From UKL13-2 sp038206765 (GTDB lineage Bacteria > Pseudomonadota > Gammaproteobacteria > Burkholderiales > Usitatibacteraceae), in the NCBI GenBank assembly GCA_038206765.1, contig JBBRAM010000017.1, forward strand, positions 1 to 64,000: a stretch of DNA of 64,000 nucleotides, read 5' to 3'. The notes below the pieces were generated by a model. It had not been told where the DNA came from and searched no databases. It saw nothing but the letters and a program-made list of their open reading frames with translations. Below, piece after piece: positions 31,692 through 40,614 of the stretch. Every line of letters begins with the position of its first letter. Positions within the stretch are counted from its first letter, which is position 1. Both the position numbers and the translations under genes were made by a program.

Positions 31692-34124
31692 ATGACTCCA
31701 CTTCGTAAAGCCGTCTTGCTCAGTTTATATGGCGCTGTCTCTATTCCCGCCATCGCGGTGCTGGCTTCGCAAAACGCGTCGGCACAAACACCACCAGCCG
31801 CCCCTGCATCTGCATCTGCATCGGCGGCTACGGAAAAGAAAGAACCCGTTGCCATTGATACAATCACCATTGTCGGTTCACGCCGTGCCAATGCTTCCGC
31901 GACGGACACAACGGTCCCTGTTGATTTGATTTCGTTGACCCGTGTGGCCGAACAGGGTGGTCAGTTCGATTTGGCGCAATCATTACAATATCTTTCGCCT
32001 TCCTTCAATTCCACCCGCCAAACAGGTGCGGACGGTGCCGACTTGGTTGATTCTGCCGCGTTGCGCGGCTTGGGCTCTGACCAAACGCTGGTGCTCGTGA
32101 ATGGTAAACGTCGTCACACGACTGCGCTGGTGAATCTTTTCGGTGCGCGCAATCGCGGCAATACTGGTACTGACATGAACGCGATTCCGCTGTTGGCAAT
32201 TGAAAACGTCCAAGTGCTGCGCGACGGTGCAGCTGCACAATATGGTTCCGACGCGATTGCAGGTGTGATTGATATTGGCCTCAAAAAGCGCGCTGGTTGC
32301 GAAGCAGTGGCAGGCTATAGCCAATATTCGGCGGGCGACGGCAAAAACTATTTAGCCTCAGCTTACTGCGGTTTTAAAGTTGGTGAACAAGGCATCGTTG
32401 GTGTAACCGCCGAATATGTCGATCGTGGCCGCTCTAACCGCGCTGAAGCAGGCAACCCGCGCATCATCGGTGATACCCAAGCTAAGAACGCAACCGTTTA
32501 TATCAACGGGGAAATTCCAACCGGCGGCGCAGGTAAAACTTATTTTACCCTCGGCACACAAACCCGTGATGCATCTTCCGCAGCTTTTGCACGTGGCGGT
32601 GTTGGCTCAGACGATATCCCGTCGCGCAACTCGGCGGCGCAGTATCCCAACGGGTTTGTGCCGTTCATTAACGGCGACATCACAGACCGCTACCTCACCA
32701 TCGGCCATCGCGGGCAAATTGGCGACTGGAATTCTGACATTTCGCAAACCTACGGCTACAACAAGTTGGCCTACAACATCAGCAACACTATCAATGCTTC
32801 TATTGCCAATCTCCCTGCGAACAACGGAAAAAGCGCCAGCAAATTTGATGCGGGCGGGTTTTCATTTGGTCAACTCACGACCAACTTTGACGTCAACCGC
32901 TTTTTCGACGGCATTGCGAACGGCATGAACATCGCCTTCGGTGCTGAATATCGTCGCGAAGATTACAAAATTTTTGCCGGCGAGCCGGGTTCATACATCG
33001 ATGCCGATGGTGTGGGTAACGGCGGCAACGCAGGTAGCCAGGGTTTTCCGGGCTTTCAGCCGAGTGATGCGACCAATCGCAACCGCAATAGCGTCGCTGC
33101 TTACGTGGATATTGAAACTGATATCACCAAGTTATTTAAAATCCAGAGTGCGCTACGCGCCGAAAAATTTAGCGATTTTGGCTCAACGGTAACGGGTAAA
33201 CTCGCCGCTTCGTTTAAAGCCAGCGAGCAATTTTTGCTGCGCGGGTCGGCCAGCACAGGCTTCCGTGCGCCATCATTGCAACAGGTTTATTTCTCGTCCA
33301 CTTTTACCGACTTTATTAGTGGAAAGCCACAGGACGTGGTGCTGGCTCCCAATGGTGGAGCGGTCGCCAACGCGGCGGGTATTCCCAAATTAAAGGAAGA
33401 GAAATCGAAGAGCGGCACACTGGGTTTCACTTTTAGCCCCGGTGCTGTCACCGCGTTCACCGCCGATTTGTATCGTATCAATATCGACAATCGTATTGTG
33501 CTTTCAGGCCGATTCGATGCCGATAACTATCCAGCGTTAGGTGCTACGCTGCAAAAACTGGGCGTTGGCCAAGCGCAGTTTTTTGTCAATTCGGTGAACA
33601 CAAAAACACAAGGTGTCGATTTCACATTCTCAACTAAGGCCGACCTGGGCTCAGGAAAACTGAATACCTACTTGGCCTATAACTACAGCAAAACTGAGGT
33701 GACAGGCATCAAAGCGCCGCCATCGTTACGCGGTTTTGAGGACGTACTGCTGTCGGAGCGCGAGCGCCTCTTCATTGAACAAGGCGGCCCACGCAGCAAA
33801 GCCACATTGGGCTTCGAATACAGTACGGGCCCAATATCAACGGACCTTAAAATTATCCATTTTGGCGAGCAAACTTTGGGCACCTTCTCTGGCACCGAGA
33901 ACGGTGTCCCCAACGCCCGCTACGCACCGAAAACCTCAGCGGATCTAAGCTTCACGTACAGCTTCGATAAAAATACCAAAATCACCATTGGCGGCAACAA
34001 CATTTTCAACGTCAAACCCACCAAACAAGACCCGAATGAAACCGATAACGGGTTTATCTACGATAGCGTGCAATTTGGCTTAAACGGCGCATCGTATTTC
34101 GCGCGATTTTGGAAACGGTTCTGA
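31692..34124 (+). CDS. TonB-dependent outer-membrane receptor
   Basis: The 810-residue protein has a signal peptide (about 1-33), a plug domain (LRGLGSDQTLVLVNGKRRHT; IENVQVLRDGAAAQYGSDAI) and a beta barrel ending in the aromatic ARFWKRF, the outer-membrane insertion signal. Such receptors import siderophores, cobalamin, sugars or other scarce solutes with TonB energy. The region DTITIVGSR at about 55 is the likely TonB box. No substrate gene is adjacent, so the ligand is unknown. Confidence 0.93.
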   Translation: MTPLRKAVLLSLYGAVSIPAIAVLASQNASAQTPPAAPASASASAATEKKEPVAIDTITIVGSRRANASATDTTVPVDLISLTRVAEQGGQFDLAQSLQYLSPSFNSTRQTGADGADLVDSAALRGLGSDQTLVLVNGKRRHTTALVNLFGARNRGNTGTDMNAIPLLAIENVQVLRDGAAAQYGSDAIAGVIDIGLKKRAGCEAVAGYSQYSAGDGKNYLASAYCGFKVGEQGIVGVTAEYVDRGRSNRAEAGNPRIIGDTQAKNATVYINGEIPTGGAGKTYFTLGTQTRDASSAAFARGGVGSDDIPSRNSAAQYPNGFVPFINGDITDRYLTIGHRGQIGDWNSDISQTYGYNKLAYNISNTINASIANLPANNGKSASKFDAGGFSFGQLTTNFDVNRFFDGIANGMNIAFGAEYRREDYKIFAGEPGSYIDADGVGNGGNAGSQGFPGFQPSDATNRNRNSVAAYVDIETDITKLFKIQSALRAEKFSDFGSTVTGKLAASFKASEQFLLRGSASTGFRAPSLQQVYFSSTFTDFISGKPQDVVLAPNGGAVANAAGIPKLKEEKSKSGTLGFTFSPGAVTAFTADLYRINIDNRIVLSGRFDADNYPALGATLQKLGVGQAQFFVNSVNTKTQGVDFTFSTKADLGSGKLNTYLAYNYSKTEVTGIKAPPSLRGFEDVLLSERERLFIEQGGPRSKATLGFEYSTGPISTDLKIIHFGEQTLGTFSGTENGVPNARYAPKTSADLSFTYSFDKNTKITIGGNNIFNVKPTKQDPNETDNGFIYDSVQFGLNGASYFARFWKRF

Positions 34125-34206
34125 TAGCGTTGGTGTCAACTTAGCGATTGCTTGCGCAAAATTGAATTATCACAAATAGCGCCGCGAACACATTGAAATG
34201 CTACAG

Positions 34207-34250
34207 CTGGCGCGGCGTTCCAGGCAGAATGGTCTGGAACGCCGCGCCAG
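34207..34250 (+). terminator. Strong hairpin after the TonB receptor gene
   Basis: A perfect 17-base-pair stem (CTGGCGCGGCGTTCCAG with its complement) encloses a 10-base loop and is followed by a short T-containing tail. The rest of the 34125-34485 gap has no gene that I can support. Confidence 0.75.
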
Positions 34251-34485
34251 TGCTTAACTTTTAGAATTTCAACCTTTCCTCCTTCTCCCACGCCATCTTT
34301 TGGTGTCCCGCTTGGCGTTATAGCCGTGCCACAGTTTTGCGACGTTATGGTCCTCAAATGTTGTTAGCGGCTTCTGCAATGGTCCCTTGATCAATCCTCC
34401 ATCGCGTGTTCTGCTCATTCCAGCCAACACCGTGTAAAATCCGTCATCAAATATCCATAAAAATGTAACAAACGGGAGGTTAAGA

Positions 34486-35133
34486 ATGTTTTTTGGAAAA
34501 CTATTGCCACGCGACGGTAATTTTTTTGTGATGTTTAACAGCCATGCGGATTGCGTGGTTAAAGCGGCTGAGGCGCTGTCGAAGCTGGTGGCCAATTATG
34601 ACAATTTGGAATTACGTGAGCGTTATGCACGTGAGGTGGACGATGCCGAGCATGCGGCGGATCGAATCACCCACGAGGTGAACCGCACCCTCCACAAAAC
34701 CTTCATCACGCCGATTGATCGCGACCAAATCCATACCCTCATCAACACCATGGATGATGTTGCCGATTTGATTCAGGATTCGGCGGAGACCATGGCGCTT
34801 TACGACGTGCGCCATGCCACCGACGAGATTATCCGGCTCACCGATTTGAGCCTGAAATGCTGCCAGCGCATGCGCCACGCGGTTTCACTGATCGGTGATT
34901 TATCCAAGCCAGCCACAGCCGAAGCGGCATTAAAAACCTGTGAAGAAATTGACCAACTCGAATCCGACGCGGATCGCGTGATGCGTTCGGCCATGAGCAA
35001 ACTATTTCGTGGCGAGGATGACGTGCGCGAGGTGATTAAGCTCAAAGCGATTTACGAATTATTAGAGACGATCACCGACAAATGCGAGGATGTTGCCAAT
35101 GTGATCGAGGGCGTCGTCCTCGAAAACTCGTAA
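34486..35133 (+). CDS. DUF47-family Pit accessory protein (PhoU-like)
   Basis: The 215-residue protein is an all-helical PhoU-like protein of the DUF47 family (KLLPRDGNFFVMFNSHADCV; HKTFITPIDRDQIHTLINTM; DKCEDVANVIEGVVLE). Members lie next to Pit phosphate transporters and are thought to control them. A GGGAGG site precedes the ATG. The pit gene follows after 12 bases, so the two form an operon. Confidence 0.93.
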   Translation: MFFGKLLPRDGNFFVMFNSHADCVVKAAEALSKLVANYDNLELRERYAREVDDAEHAADRITHEVNRTLHKTFITPIDRDQIHTLINTMDDVADLIQDSAETMALYDVRHATDEIIRLTDLSLKCCQRMRHAVSLIGDLSKPATAEAALKTCEEIDQLESDADRVMRSAMSKLFRGEDDVREVIKLKAIYELLETITDKCEDVANVIEGVVLENS

Positions 35134-35145
35134 GTCCTTTCGGTT

Positions 35146-36156
35146 ATGGAAAACGTCCAAGTTGCGTTTTGGGTCGTGGCCATGTTGGTACTGGTCGCGC
35201 TTGCGTTTGACTTCATGAATGGCTTTCACGATGCCGCCAACTCAATCGCTACCGTGGTCTCAACCGGTGTATTGAAGCCCGGCCAAGCAGTTTTATTTGC
35301 TGCGTTCTTTAATTTTCTGGCGATTTTCATTTTTCATCTAAGCGTCGCTGCTACCGTTGGCAAGGGCTTTGTGCAGCCGGGTATTGTCGATGCACACGTG
35401 GTGTTTGGTGCGCTCATTGGCGCCATCACTTGGAACATCCTGACATGGTATTACGGTATCCCAAGCAGCTCATCGCACGCGCTGCTCGGCGGGATTGTCG
35501 GCGCGGTCGTCGCGAAGGCTGGTGCTAGCGCGCTTATTGCAAAAGGTATTTTGTGGACGGTTTTATTTATCTTTGTATCACCGCTTCTCGGTTTTTTGCT
35601 GGGCTCGCTGATGATGGTGCTGGTGTCGTGGGGATTTCGCCGCGCTACGCCTTCACGCGTGGATCGATGGTTTAGACGGCTGCAATTGGTCTCGGCGGGC
35701 GCATACAGCTTGGGCCACGGCGGTAACGACGCACAAAAAACGATTGGCATTATTTGGATGCTCCTAATCGCAACCGGCTACACGGCATCAAATGCCGCAT
35801 CGCCGCCAATGTGGGTCATTGTTTGTTGCTATTTGGCGATTGCATCGGGCACGATGTTCGGCGGTTGGCGCATCGTCAAAACGATGGGGCAAAAAATTAC
35901 CAAACTTAGGCCAGTGGGCGGATTTTGCGCTGAAACCGGCGGGGCAATCACGCTATTTTTAGCAACAGCGATGGGCATTCCCGTTTCCACGACGCATACC
36001 ATCACCGGTGCGATTGTTGGTGTGGGTTCAACACGCCGCGCTAGTGCCGTGCGCTGGGGTGTGGCAGGCAATATTGTATGGGCTTGGATTTTCACAATAC
36101 CAGCCAGCGCATTTGTGGCGGCGGTGGCGTATTGGATTAGTTTGTTGGTTTTTTAG
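35146..36156 (+). CDS. Low-affinity inorganic phosphate transporter, Pit family
   Basis: The 336-residue membrane protein shows both PHO4/Pit signatures, FDFMNGFHDAANSIATVVST near the N-terminus and SLGHGGNDAQKTIGI in the middle, with GIPVSTTHTITGAIVGVG in the C-terminal half. Pit carriers take up metal-phosphate complexes driven by protons. It follows the DUF47 gene by 12 bases and is convergent with the M50 protease gene, 54 bases away. Confidence 0.94.
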   Translation: MENVQVAFWVVAMLVLVALAFDFMNGFHDAANSIATVVSTGVLKPGQAVLFAAFFNFLAIFIFHLSVAATVGKGFVQPGIVDAHVVFGALIGAITWNILTWYYGIPSSSSHALLGGIVGAVVAKAGASALIAKGILWTVLFIFVSPLLGFLLGSLMMVLVSWGFRRATPSRVDRWFRRLQLVSAGAYSLGHGGNDAQKTIGIIWMLLIATGYTASNAASPPMWVIVCCYLAIASGTMFGGWRIVKTMGQKITKLRPVGGFCAETGGAITLFLATAMGIPVSTTHTITGAIVGVGSTRRASAVRWGVAGNIVWAWIFTIPASAFVAAVAYWISLLVF

Positions 36157-36210
36157 TTGTTGTTCTTACACCGTAGCGCAGATCGCCGCAGCAATTTCTA
36201 AAACTAACTG

Positions 36211-36945
36211 CTATGGCCCGCCTTTTACCGCGATCGATGATTGCACAAGCTCGTGGACATCGTGCGACATCACCGCCAAAAACGCTGTCAGTGCCAAATA
36301 ATAGAGCCCGTATTCCCACTTCACGGCATTGGAGACGGCGTAGTACGTTTTTGCCTCATCACTGTCCGACTTGTATTTGATGGCTTTCCAAACATTGGGC
36401 GCTGCGAGAAAGGCGATGATGAGCAACATAGGGCTGGGGCGGTAGAAGAACAACGCGCCCAAAACAGGGACGCCGAGCAGCCATATCCGCGGCGATAGCA
36501 CGGCGGTAATTCGCCCGCCGTCGAATGGCGAGATGGGGATCAAATTAAACAGATTTAAGAAAAACCCTGAGTACGAGATAGCGAGCAGCAGATTGCTATC
36601 GAAACTGCGCGCAAAGAAATAGCAAACCAACGCACCCAACGTGCCTACCAGTGGCCCGCCTAGGCCAACAAAAGCTTCGGTTTCAGCGTCGTGCGGCAAG
36701 TCCTTCAGTTCAATCCATGCGCCCAGAAATGGAATAAATGTCGGTGCACCGACATCGAGCCCGCGATGGCGTGCTGCCATGTAATGTCCCATTTCGTGAA
36801 CCAATATCAGCAATACAAATCCAACCGCGTACCACCAGCCAAACACAAACGAATAAACGACAACCGAAATTAGCATGGTGCCGCCGGTGGTGAACAGTTT
36901 GCCCAGTTTGGCACCGGACAGTAGCAGTGCAAGTAGTTTTAACAT
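36211..36945 (-). CDS. M50-family membrane metalloprotease (site-2 protease type)
   Basis: This 244-residue integral membrane protein has the zinc motif HEMGH (about 50-54) in a hydrophobic helix and the second zinc site in NLIPISPFDGGR (Asp142). Site-2 proteases cut membrane-bound substrates inside the bilayer. There is no PDZ domain. I cannot name the substrate. A weak start site precedes the ATG. Confidence 0.9.
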   Translation of the reverse strand: MLKLLALLLSGAKLGKLFTTGGTMLISVVVYSFVFGWWYAVGFVLLILVHEMGHYMAARHRGLDVGAPTFIPFLGAWIELKDLPHDAETEAFVGLGGPLVGTLGALVCYFFARSFDSNLLLAISYSGFFLNLFNLIPISPFDGGRITAVLSPRIWLLGVPVLGALFFYRPSPMLLIIAFLAAPNVWKAIKYKSDSDEAKTYYAVSNAVKWEYGLYYLALTAFLAVMSHDVHELVQSSIAVKGGP

Positions 36946-37014
36946 CGTTTTGAATGCGTCTAGTTTTAAATTGCGTTAGTTGGGCTAAACCCAGCTCGGA
37001 ATCTCGCTCTAACG

Positions 37015-38115
37015 CTAAACACGCGGTCGGTTTTCCGATTCTTTGTGGGGATTGGAAACGGGGCCGGGGACGGTTGGCGCGTCGGCGAGTAATTTACCGG
37101 TTGGCTCGAAGTCCGGTAAATCGGGTGGCTTGGTGGTGTTTGGTGTGTTCGGGGTGTTTGACTTGTCGGAAAAACTGGGTGCCACACTGGCTCGAATTGG
37201 CGGCTGTGCTTTATCGCGCTTGAAGAACTTAAAAATACCGCCACCAAACGCCAACACCGCAACAAAAATAATCTTGGCAAATTTGGCCGCAAACGCAGCG
37301 ATCAACGCAAACATACCCAGCTTTTTGGCAGCGACACCTGCCACCAACGCCGCCAAGCCATATTCCGCCACGCGATCAGTCGAGGCGTTGAAATCGGTAT
37401 AACGTTTGCCGTCATTAAAATTAAGTGCGGCTAAGAGCGTGCGGGCAGCCGGTTTGTGGGTCGCAAGCTCGTCTAAAATTGTCACCAAATTCAAACTAAA
37501 ATAGCCGTCGCGGCCCAGCGCATAGGTGTTGTAATTCACGCCTTGCGGTTGGTTCGATTTATCGTCGCGTTCCTTGGACGACATCGCCCACACCAAGCGA
37601 TGTGCTGCCGCATCGTACGCGGGCTTTTCCGCCCAGCCTAGAATTTCGATGGCCGGGACACCGAGCCTAACCCGTTCCTTGTTATTCTCTTCGGTACCTT
37701 CGCGATAGCTCTTGAGCAAATCATCGGCGTTCCAATCTTTGGCATCGTCATCTTTGATGTAACCCGCCGGTTCAAAACGGACCGTCACAAACCAGCTATC
37801 GCCCTCCGTCGGCATAATCAGGCCGCGCAGCCGCGAATCCTTGCCGGGGTTGCCCATGGCGTTGAGAAGCTGGTTGGCTTGCGGCTGCGGAATAAACGCA
37901 TAGCCAGTGGGCAATTGCAGCACGGCTTGATCGTCCAAGGCCACCGCCTGTGGGCCAAGTTTGGCGACACTACGCGCATTATCAAACGCCTTCTGTGCGG
38001 CACCTTCTTGCGCCAATGCGCTCGGAATCTGCGTGGCCGCCAGACAACTGAGCGCAATGATGATCGCGGCGGAGGTGGCGACGGATTTGATGCCTGAGCG
38101 AATTTTCGCTGCCAT
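37015..38115 (-). CDS. DUF2167-family secreted or membrane protein
   Basis: The chosen ATG at 38115 gives a normal signal peptide (SVATSAAIIIALSCLAATQI before PSALAQ) and 366 residues; an upstream ATG at 38184 has its own AAGGG site and cannot be excluded. The body matches DUF2167 proteins (DSWFVTVRFEPAGYIKDDDA; LGWAEKPAYDAAAHRLVWAM; GVNYNTYALGRDGYFSLNLV). A hydrophobic helix pair lies near residues 255-305, and the C-terminal 60 residues are Pro/Ser/Thr-rich. Function unknown. A phased A-tract repeat lies upstream. Confidence 0.85.
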   Translation of the reverse strand: MAAKIRSGIKSVATSAAIIIALSCLAATQIPSALAQEGAAQKAFDNARSVAKLGPQAVALDDQAVLQLPTGYAFIPQPQANQLLNAMGNPGKDSRLRGLIMPTEGDSWFVTVRFEPAGYIKDDDAKDWNADDLLKSYREGTEENNKERVRLGVPAIEILGWAEKPAYDAAAHRLVWAMSSKERDDKSNQPQGVNYNTYALGRDGYFSLNLVTILDELATHKPAARTLLAALNFNDGKRYTDFNASTDRVAEYGLAALVAGVAAKKLGMFALIAAFAAKFAKIIFVAVLAFGGGIFKFFKRDKAQPPIRASVAPSFSDKSNTPNTPNTTKPPDLPDFEPTGKLLADAPTVPGPVSNPHKESENRPRV

Positions 38116-38199
38116 TATTTCCGTTGCAAGGCGGAGGTTTGGCTGGCGCGGAGGGTACGAAATACAGCGGATTGCTTTGTGCATTCAATTTTCCCTTGA

Positions 38200-38243
38200 T
38201 TTTTGAACGATTTTTGAGCAATTTTTGAACAATTTTTGAACCA
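38200..38243. repeat. Four 11-bp tandem repeats with phased A-tracts
   Basis: Four units of TTTTTGA(A/G)C-NN follow one another at 38200, 38211, 38222 and 38233. Each places a T5 run one helical turn after the last, the pattern of intrinsically bent DNA. It lies 85 bases upstream of the chosen DUF2167 start and just before the alternative start, so it probably belongs to that promoter. Confidence 0.85.
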
Positions 38244-38352
38244 TATGCGCTCAAATGAAAGCCTACAAATTTTCATCCGACACACTACCAGCTTTTGTTT
38301 AATATTTACCGGCGATTGATTTCTCAAGGCCCCCATCAACAAACTACGACGT

Positions 38353-38386
38353 AAAAAAGCCTGTCTTGAACCTAAGACAGGCTTTT
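38353..38386 (-). terminator. Rho-independent terminator after the cyanophycinase-like gene
   Basis: The perfect arms AAAAGCCTGTCTT and AAGACAGGCTTTT flank a 6-base loop, with a T run on the minus strand, about 40 bases after the stop codon at 38429. Confidence 0.85.
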
Positions 38387-38428
38387 CTGGCGAAACTTCC
38401 ACTAGTACTTACCTCGCAAATTGGCGGG

Positions 38429-40117
38429 CTAGCGAATCGTTAGCGCACCACTGCTCACTGACCAATACTGTGTCGTGCCACCGGTTCCGGTAAAGGTATT
38501 CATGTTGAAGGTATTGCTGCCTGCTGTGCTACCCGGCACCTTGTACACATTCAAGGCTTGCTGATTCAGGTACCAGGTTAGCGCGGTGTTTGCGGCCAAT
38601 GTTTCCGGCGCGCCGGTTGGCTTTACAAAGAAGCAAGCATTGGTGCCAAATATGTTGCCCGAACCGTTCGCATCCAAAGCATAGGCAGTAGCCTCGTCAC
38701 ACGCAATGCCACGCATGTTCTGCCAAGTAGCACCATAGTTATAGATACTGCTCGCCAAGAACGATGTGAGGCGCGGCTGGCGGCTGCGTTGGCTAAAGTG
38801 CGGCTCAGTCACCACATTATTGAGCAGGCTATTGCTCAAGAAGTTATTGCCAATAGCAATGGCGGTTGGGTTTTGAAGCACTGACGCGTCCTCTGCCGCG
38901 CCGCCCGGATGGTAGTACTGGCCCATGATCGCCATGCCCGCGCTCGTGCCGCCAATCGGCGCATGCTTAGTGTTGATCAAGTAGTTCAGCGCGATGCCGG
39001 TCGCGCGGCCTTTGAAGTAATCCACATAGCTTTGCTGATTGCCACCGGCGATGAACACCATCTCGGCGTGTTTGATGGTTTCACCGACGCAAGCATTGTC
39101 GCCCTTGGCGGTCGAATCTATGAGCAGTGTTTGCACCGAATTCACGCCACCCAAGCCATATAAATAGCTGTTGTAGGCGTTCGTCCCGGTTGATCGCAAC
39201 ACGACGACATCACCACCGCCCGACTTGGCAATCATCCATTGCATTGCAGCATCGACATCTGTGCCGCCACCCATCAACACAAAACCGCCGGTTGTGGCTG
39301 AAACTTTGTCGGTAGTGCTGCCCACTTTGCCGAGATCAACCCCGCTCGGCAATGTGCATGGCCACACGCCAGCACTCCCGCCCACCGTCAACGTCGCGGT
39401 GGTGCTACCCGCAATATGTGTTGCATCCGCCGCCTGCGTGACCGTGATGGTTGATACGCCGTTGGCGACAATCGTCGCCGTGTTGCCGGAAATCGTTGCT
39501 ACCGCCGTATTGCTGCTTGTATAACTAAACGCCCCGCTGCTGTTGGAGCTTGGTGGCGCCAAAGCAAACGGCGCATCGCCAACATTTTTTGCGGGCACAC
39601 TAAAGGTGCCGAATACCGGTGCGGGAAACCCACCGCCGCCCGAACCGGCAAGCGGACCCGTCACAGTTAAAGTGTAGGCGCCAGTCCCAGAATAACTTTT
39701 CACCCTGATGTAATAGGTTCCAGCTGCCGAGACTGCCTTGCTACCGGTTTCAGGATTGGCAGATGTTGAGGCATAAGCGATATAGCTGCCGGTTGCCGCA
39801 TACAAAAACCAATCAAAATCTACGCTATTGCCATGGGACAGGCTAATTGAAATAGTCCCCGGCCCCGTCACATCGAGTTTGTACCAATCGTAATCAGACG
39901 ATGAACCCAGCGTGCCCGCGACACTCACGCCGGAGCAAATGCCGGTATTGGCCCCGGTGTCAGTATTGTTGGGCTCAATTTCAGCGGTGAGGCAAGCTGC
40001 TAGGGCCATCGTAGTGGTCGCCACTGCGCATCCTGCAATAGCCCACTTTGAAAAAATGCGAATAAATTTCGAAAAACGATTGACTAACATTTGCTTGGTC
40101 CACTGTTCGCTGTGCAT
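38429..40117 (-). CDS. Lipoprotein with PPC domain and cyanophycinase-like S51 peptidase domain
   Basis: The ATG at 40117 follows AAGGG. The 562-residue protein has a lipoprotein signal ending in LAAC (Cys42), a PPC-type beta domain (about 47-155, SSDYDWYKLDVTGPGTISIS), an Ig-like segment (about 168-247) and a C-terminal cyanophycinase-like domain (about 275-545). The S51 nucleophile block is present (PIGGTSAGMAIMG, Ser392), with AEMVFIAGGNQQ upstream. Cyanophycinases split cyanophycin dipeptides; extracellular forms exist. Substrate here is inferred from the family only. Confidence 0.85.
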   Translation of the reverse strand: MHSEQWTKQMLVNRFSKFIRIFSKWAIAGCAVATTTMALAACLTAEIEPNNTDTGANTGICSGVSVAGTLGSSSDYDWYKLDVTGPGTISISLSHGNSVDFDWFLYAATGSYIAYASTSANPETGSKAVSAAGTYYIRVKSYSGTGAYTLTVTGPLAGSGGGGFPAPVFGTFSVPAKNVGDAPFALAPPSSNSSGAFSYTSSNTAVATISGNTATIVANGVSTITVTQAADATHIAGSTTATLTVGGSAGVWPCTLPSGVDLGKVGSTTDKVSATTGGFVLMGGGTDVDAAMQWMIAKSGGGDVVVLRSTGTNAYNSYLYGLGGVNSVQTLLIDSTAKGDNACVGETIKHAEMVFIAGGNQQSYVDYFKGRATGIALNYLINTKHAPIGGTSAGMAIMGQYYHPGGAAEDASVLQNPTAIAIGNNFLSNSLLNNVVTEPHFSQRSRQPRLTSFLASSIYNYGATWQNMRGIACDEATAYALDANGSGNIFGTNACFFVKPTGAPETLAANTALTWYLNQQALNVYKVPGSTAGSNTFNMNTFTGTGGTTQYWSVSSGALTIR

Positions 40118-40485
40118 GATGTGTGCCCTTATGTGTAAGTGACGAGACGATCAAAACTTTGCTTTTGGTGCAATGCAACAATTTACTGTTAAATCAACTA
40201 TTTACCAACGCCTTACGAAGATTCAATATAGGCAAAAATCGGAAAAAGTTAGTCCATCAACGCGACGCTATATGATGTTTTTGCGACAAATTTTCGGCAA
40301 AAATATTTCCGTTCTATTTTTGCAAACTGTTGGGCCGCGCTGATTGCACCGATAATTCGCGTCGCGTTCAAATGATCTTTGGGCAGCGTAGGTTGTTCTT
40401 GCGCTCGTGAAACCAGTAAACTGCGGACAACGCTTTTTGCAGTGTTGATCGTTCAGACACGGCTCATCATGGAAAGGAAATCGCT
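40118..40485. other. Intergenic region; no gene seen before the small ORF
   Basis: The 368 bases lie between two divergent genes and must hold both promoters. The middle is AT-rich with several runs of A and T. I see no RNA gene, repeat or coding frame that I can support. Confidence 0.5.
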
Positions 40486-40614
40486 ATGCCATCTGTCGGA
40501 CAGGGACCGCATGCTTTAGTGGCGTTATTTTTTGCCTATTCACGACTTGAGGGCAGCATCGTCAAGATAGGGAACACAGCAATCAATGCGGCTGCCATGG
40601 CGGCGCCGGGATGA
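40486..40614 (+). CDS. Small ORF (42 codons) translationally coupled to the DUF1460 gene
   Basis: The ATG at 40486 follows a strong AAAGGAAA site 5 bases upstream. The product begins MPSVGQGPHALVALFFAYSR and ends AAAMAAPG; I do not recognise it and it has only a weakly hydrophobic centre. Its TGA overlaps the ATG of the next gene (ATGA at 40611-40614). The next gene has no clear ribosome binding site of its own, so its translation probably depends on this ORF. It could be a coupling leader or a real small protein. Confidence 0.55.
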   Translation: MPSVGQGPHALVALFFAYSRLEGSIVKIGNTAINAAAMAAPG

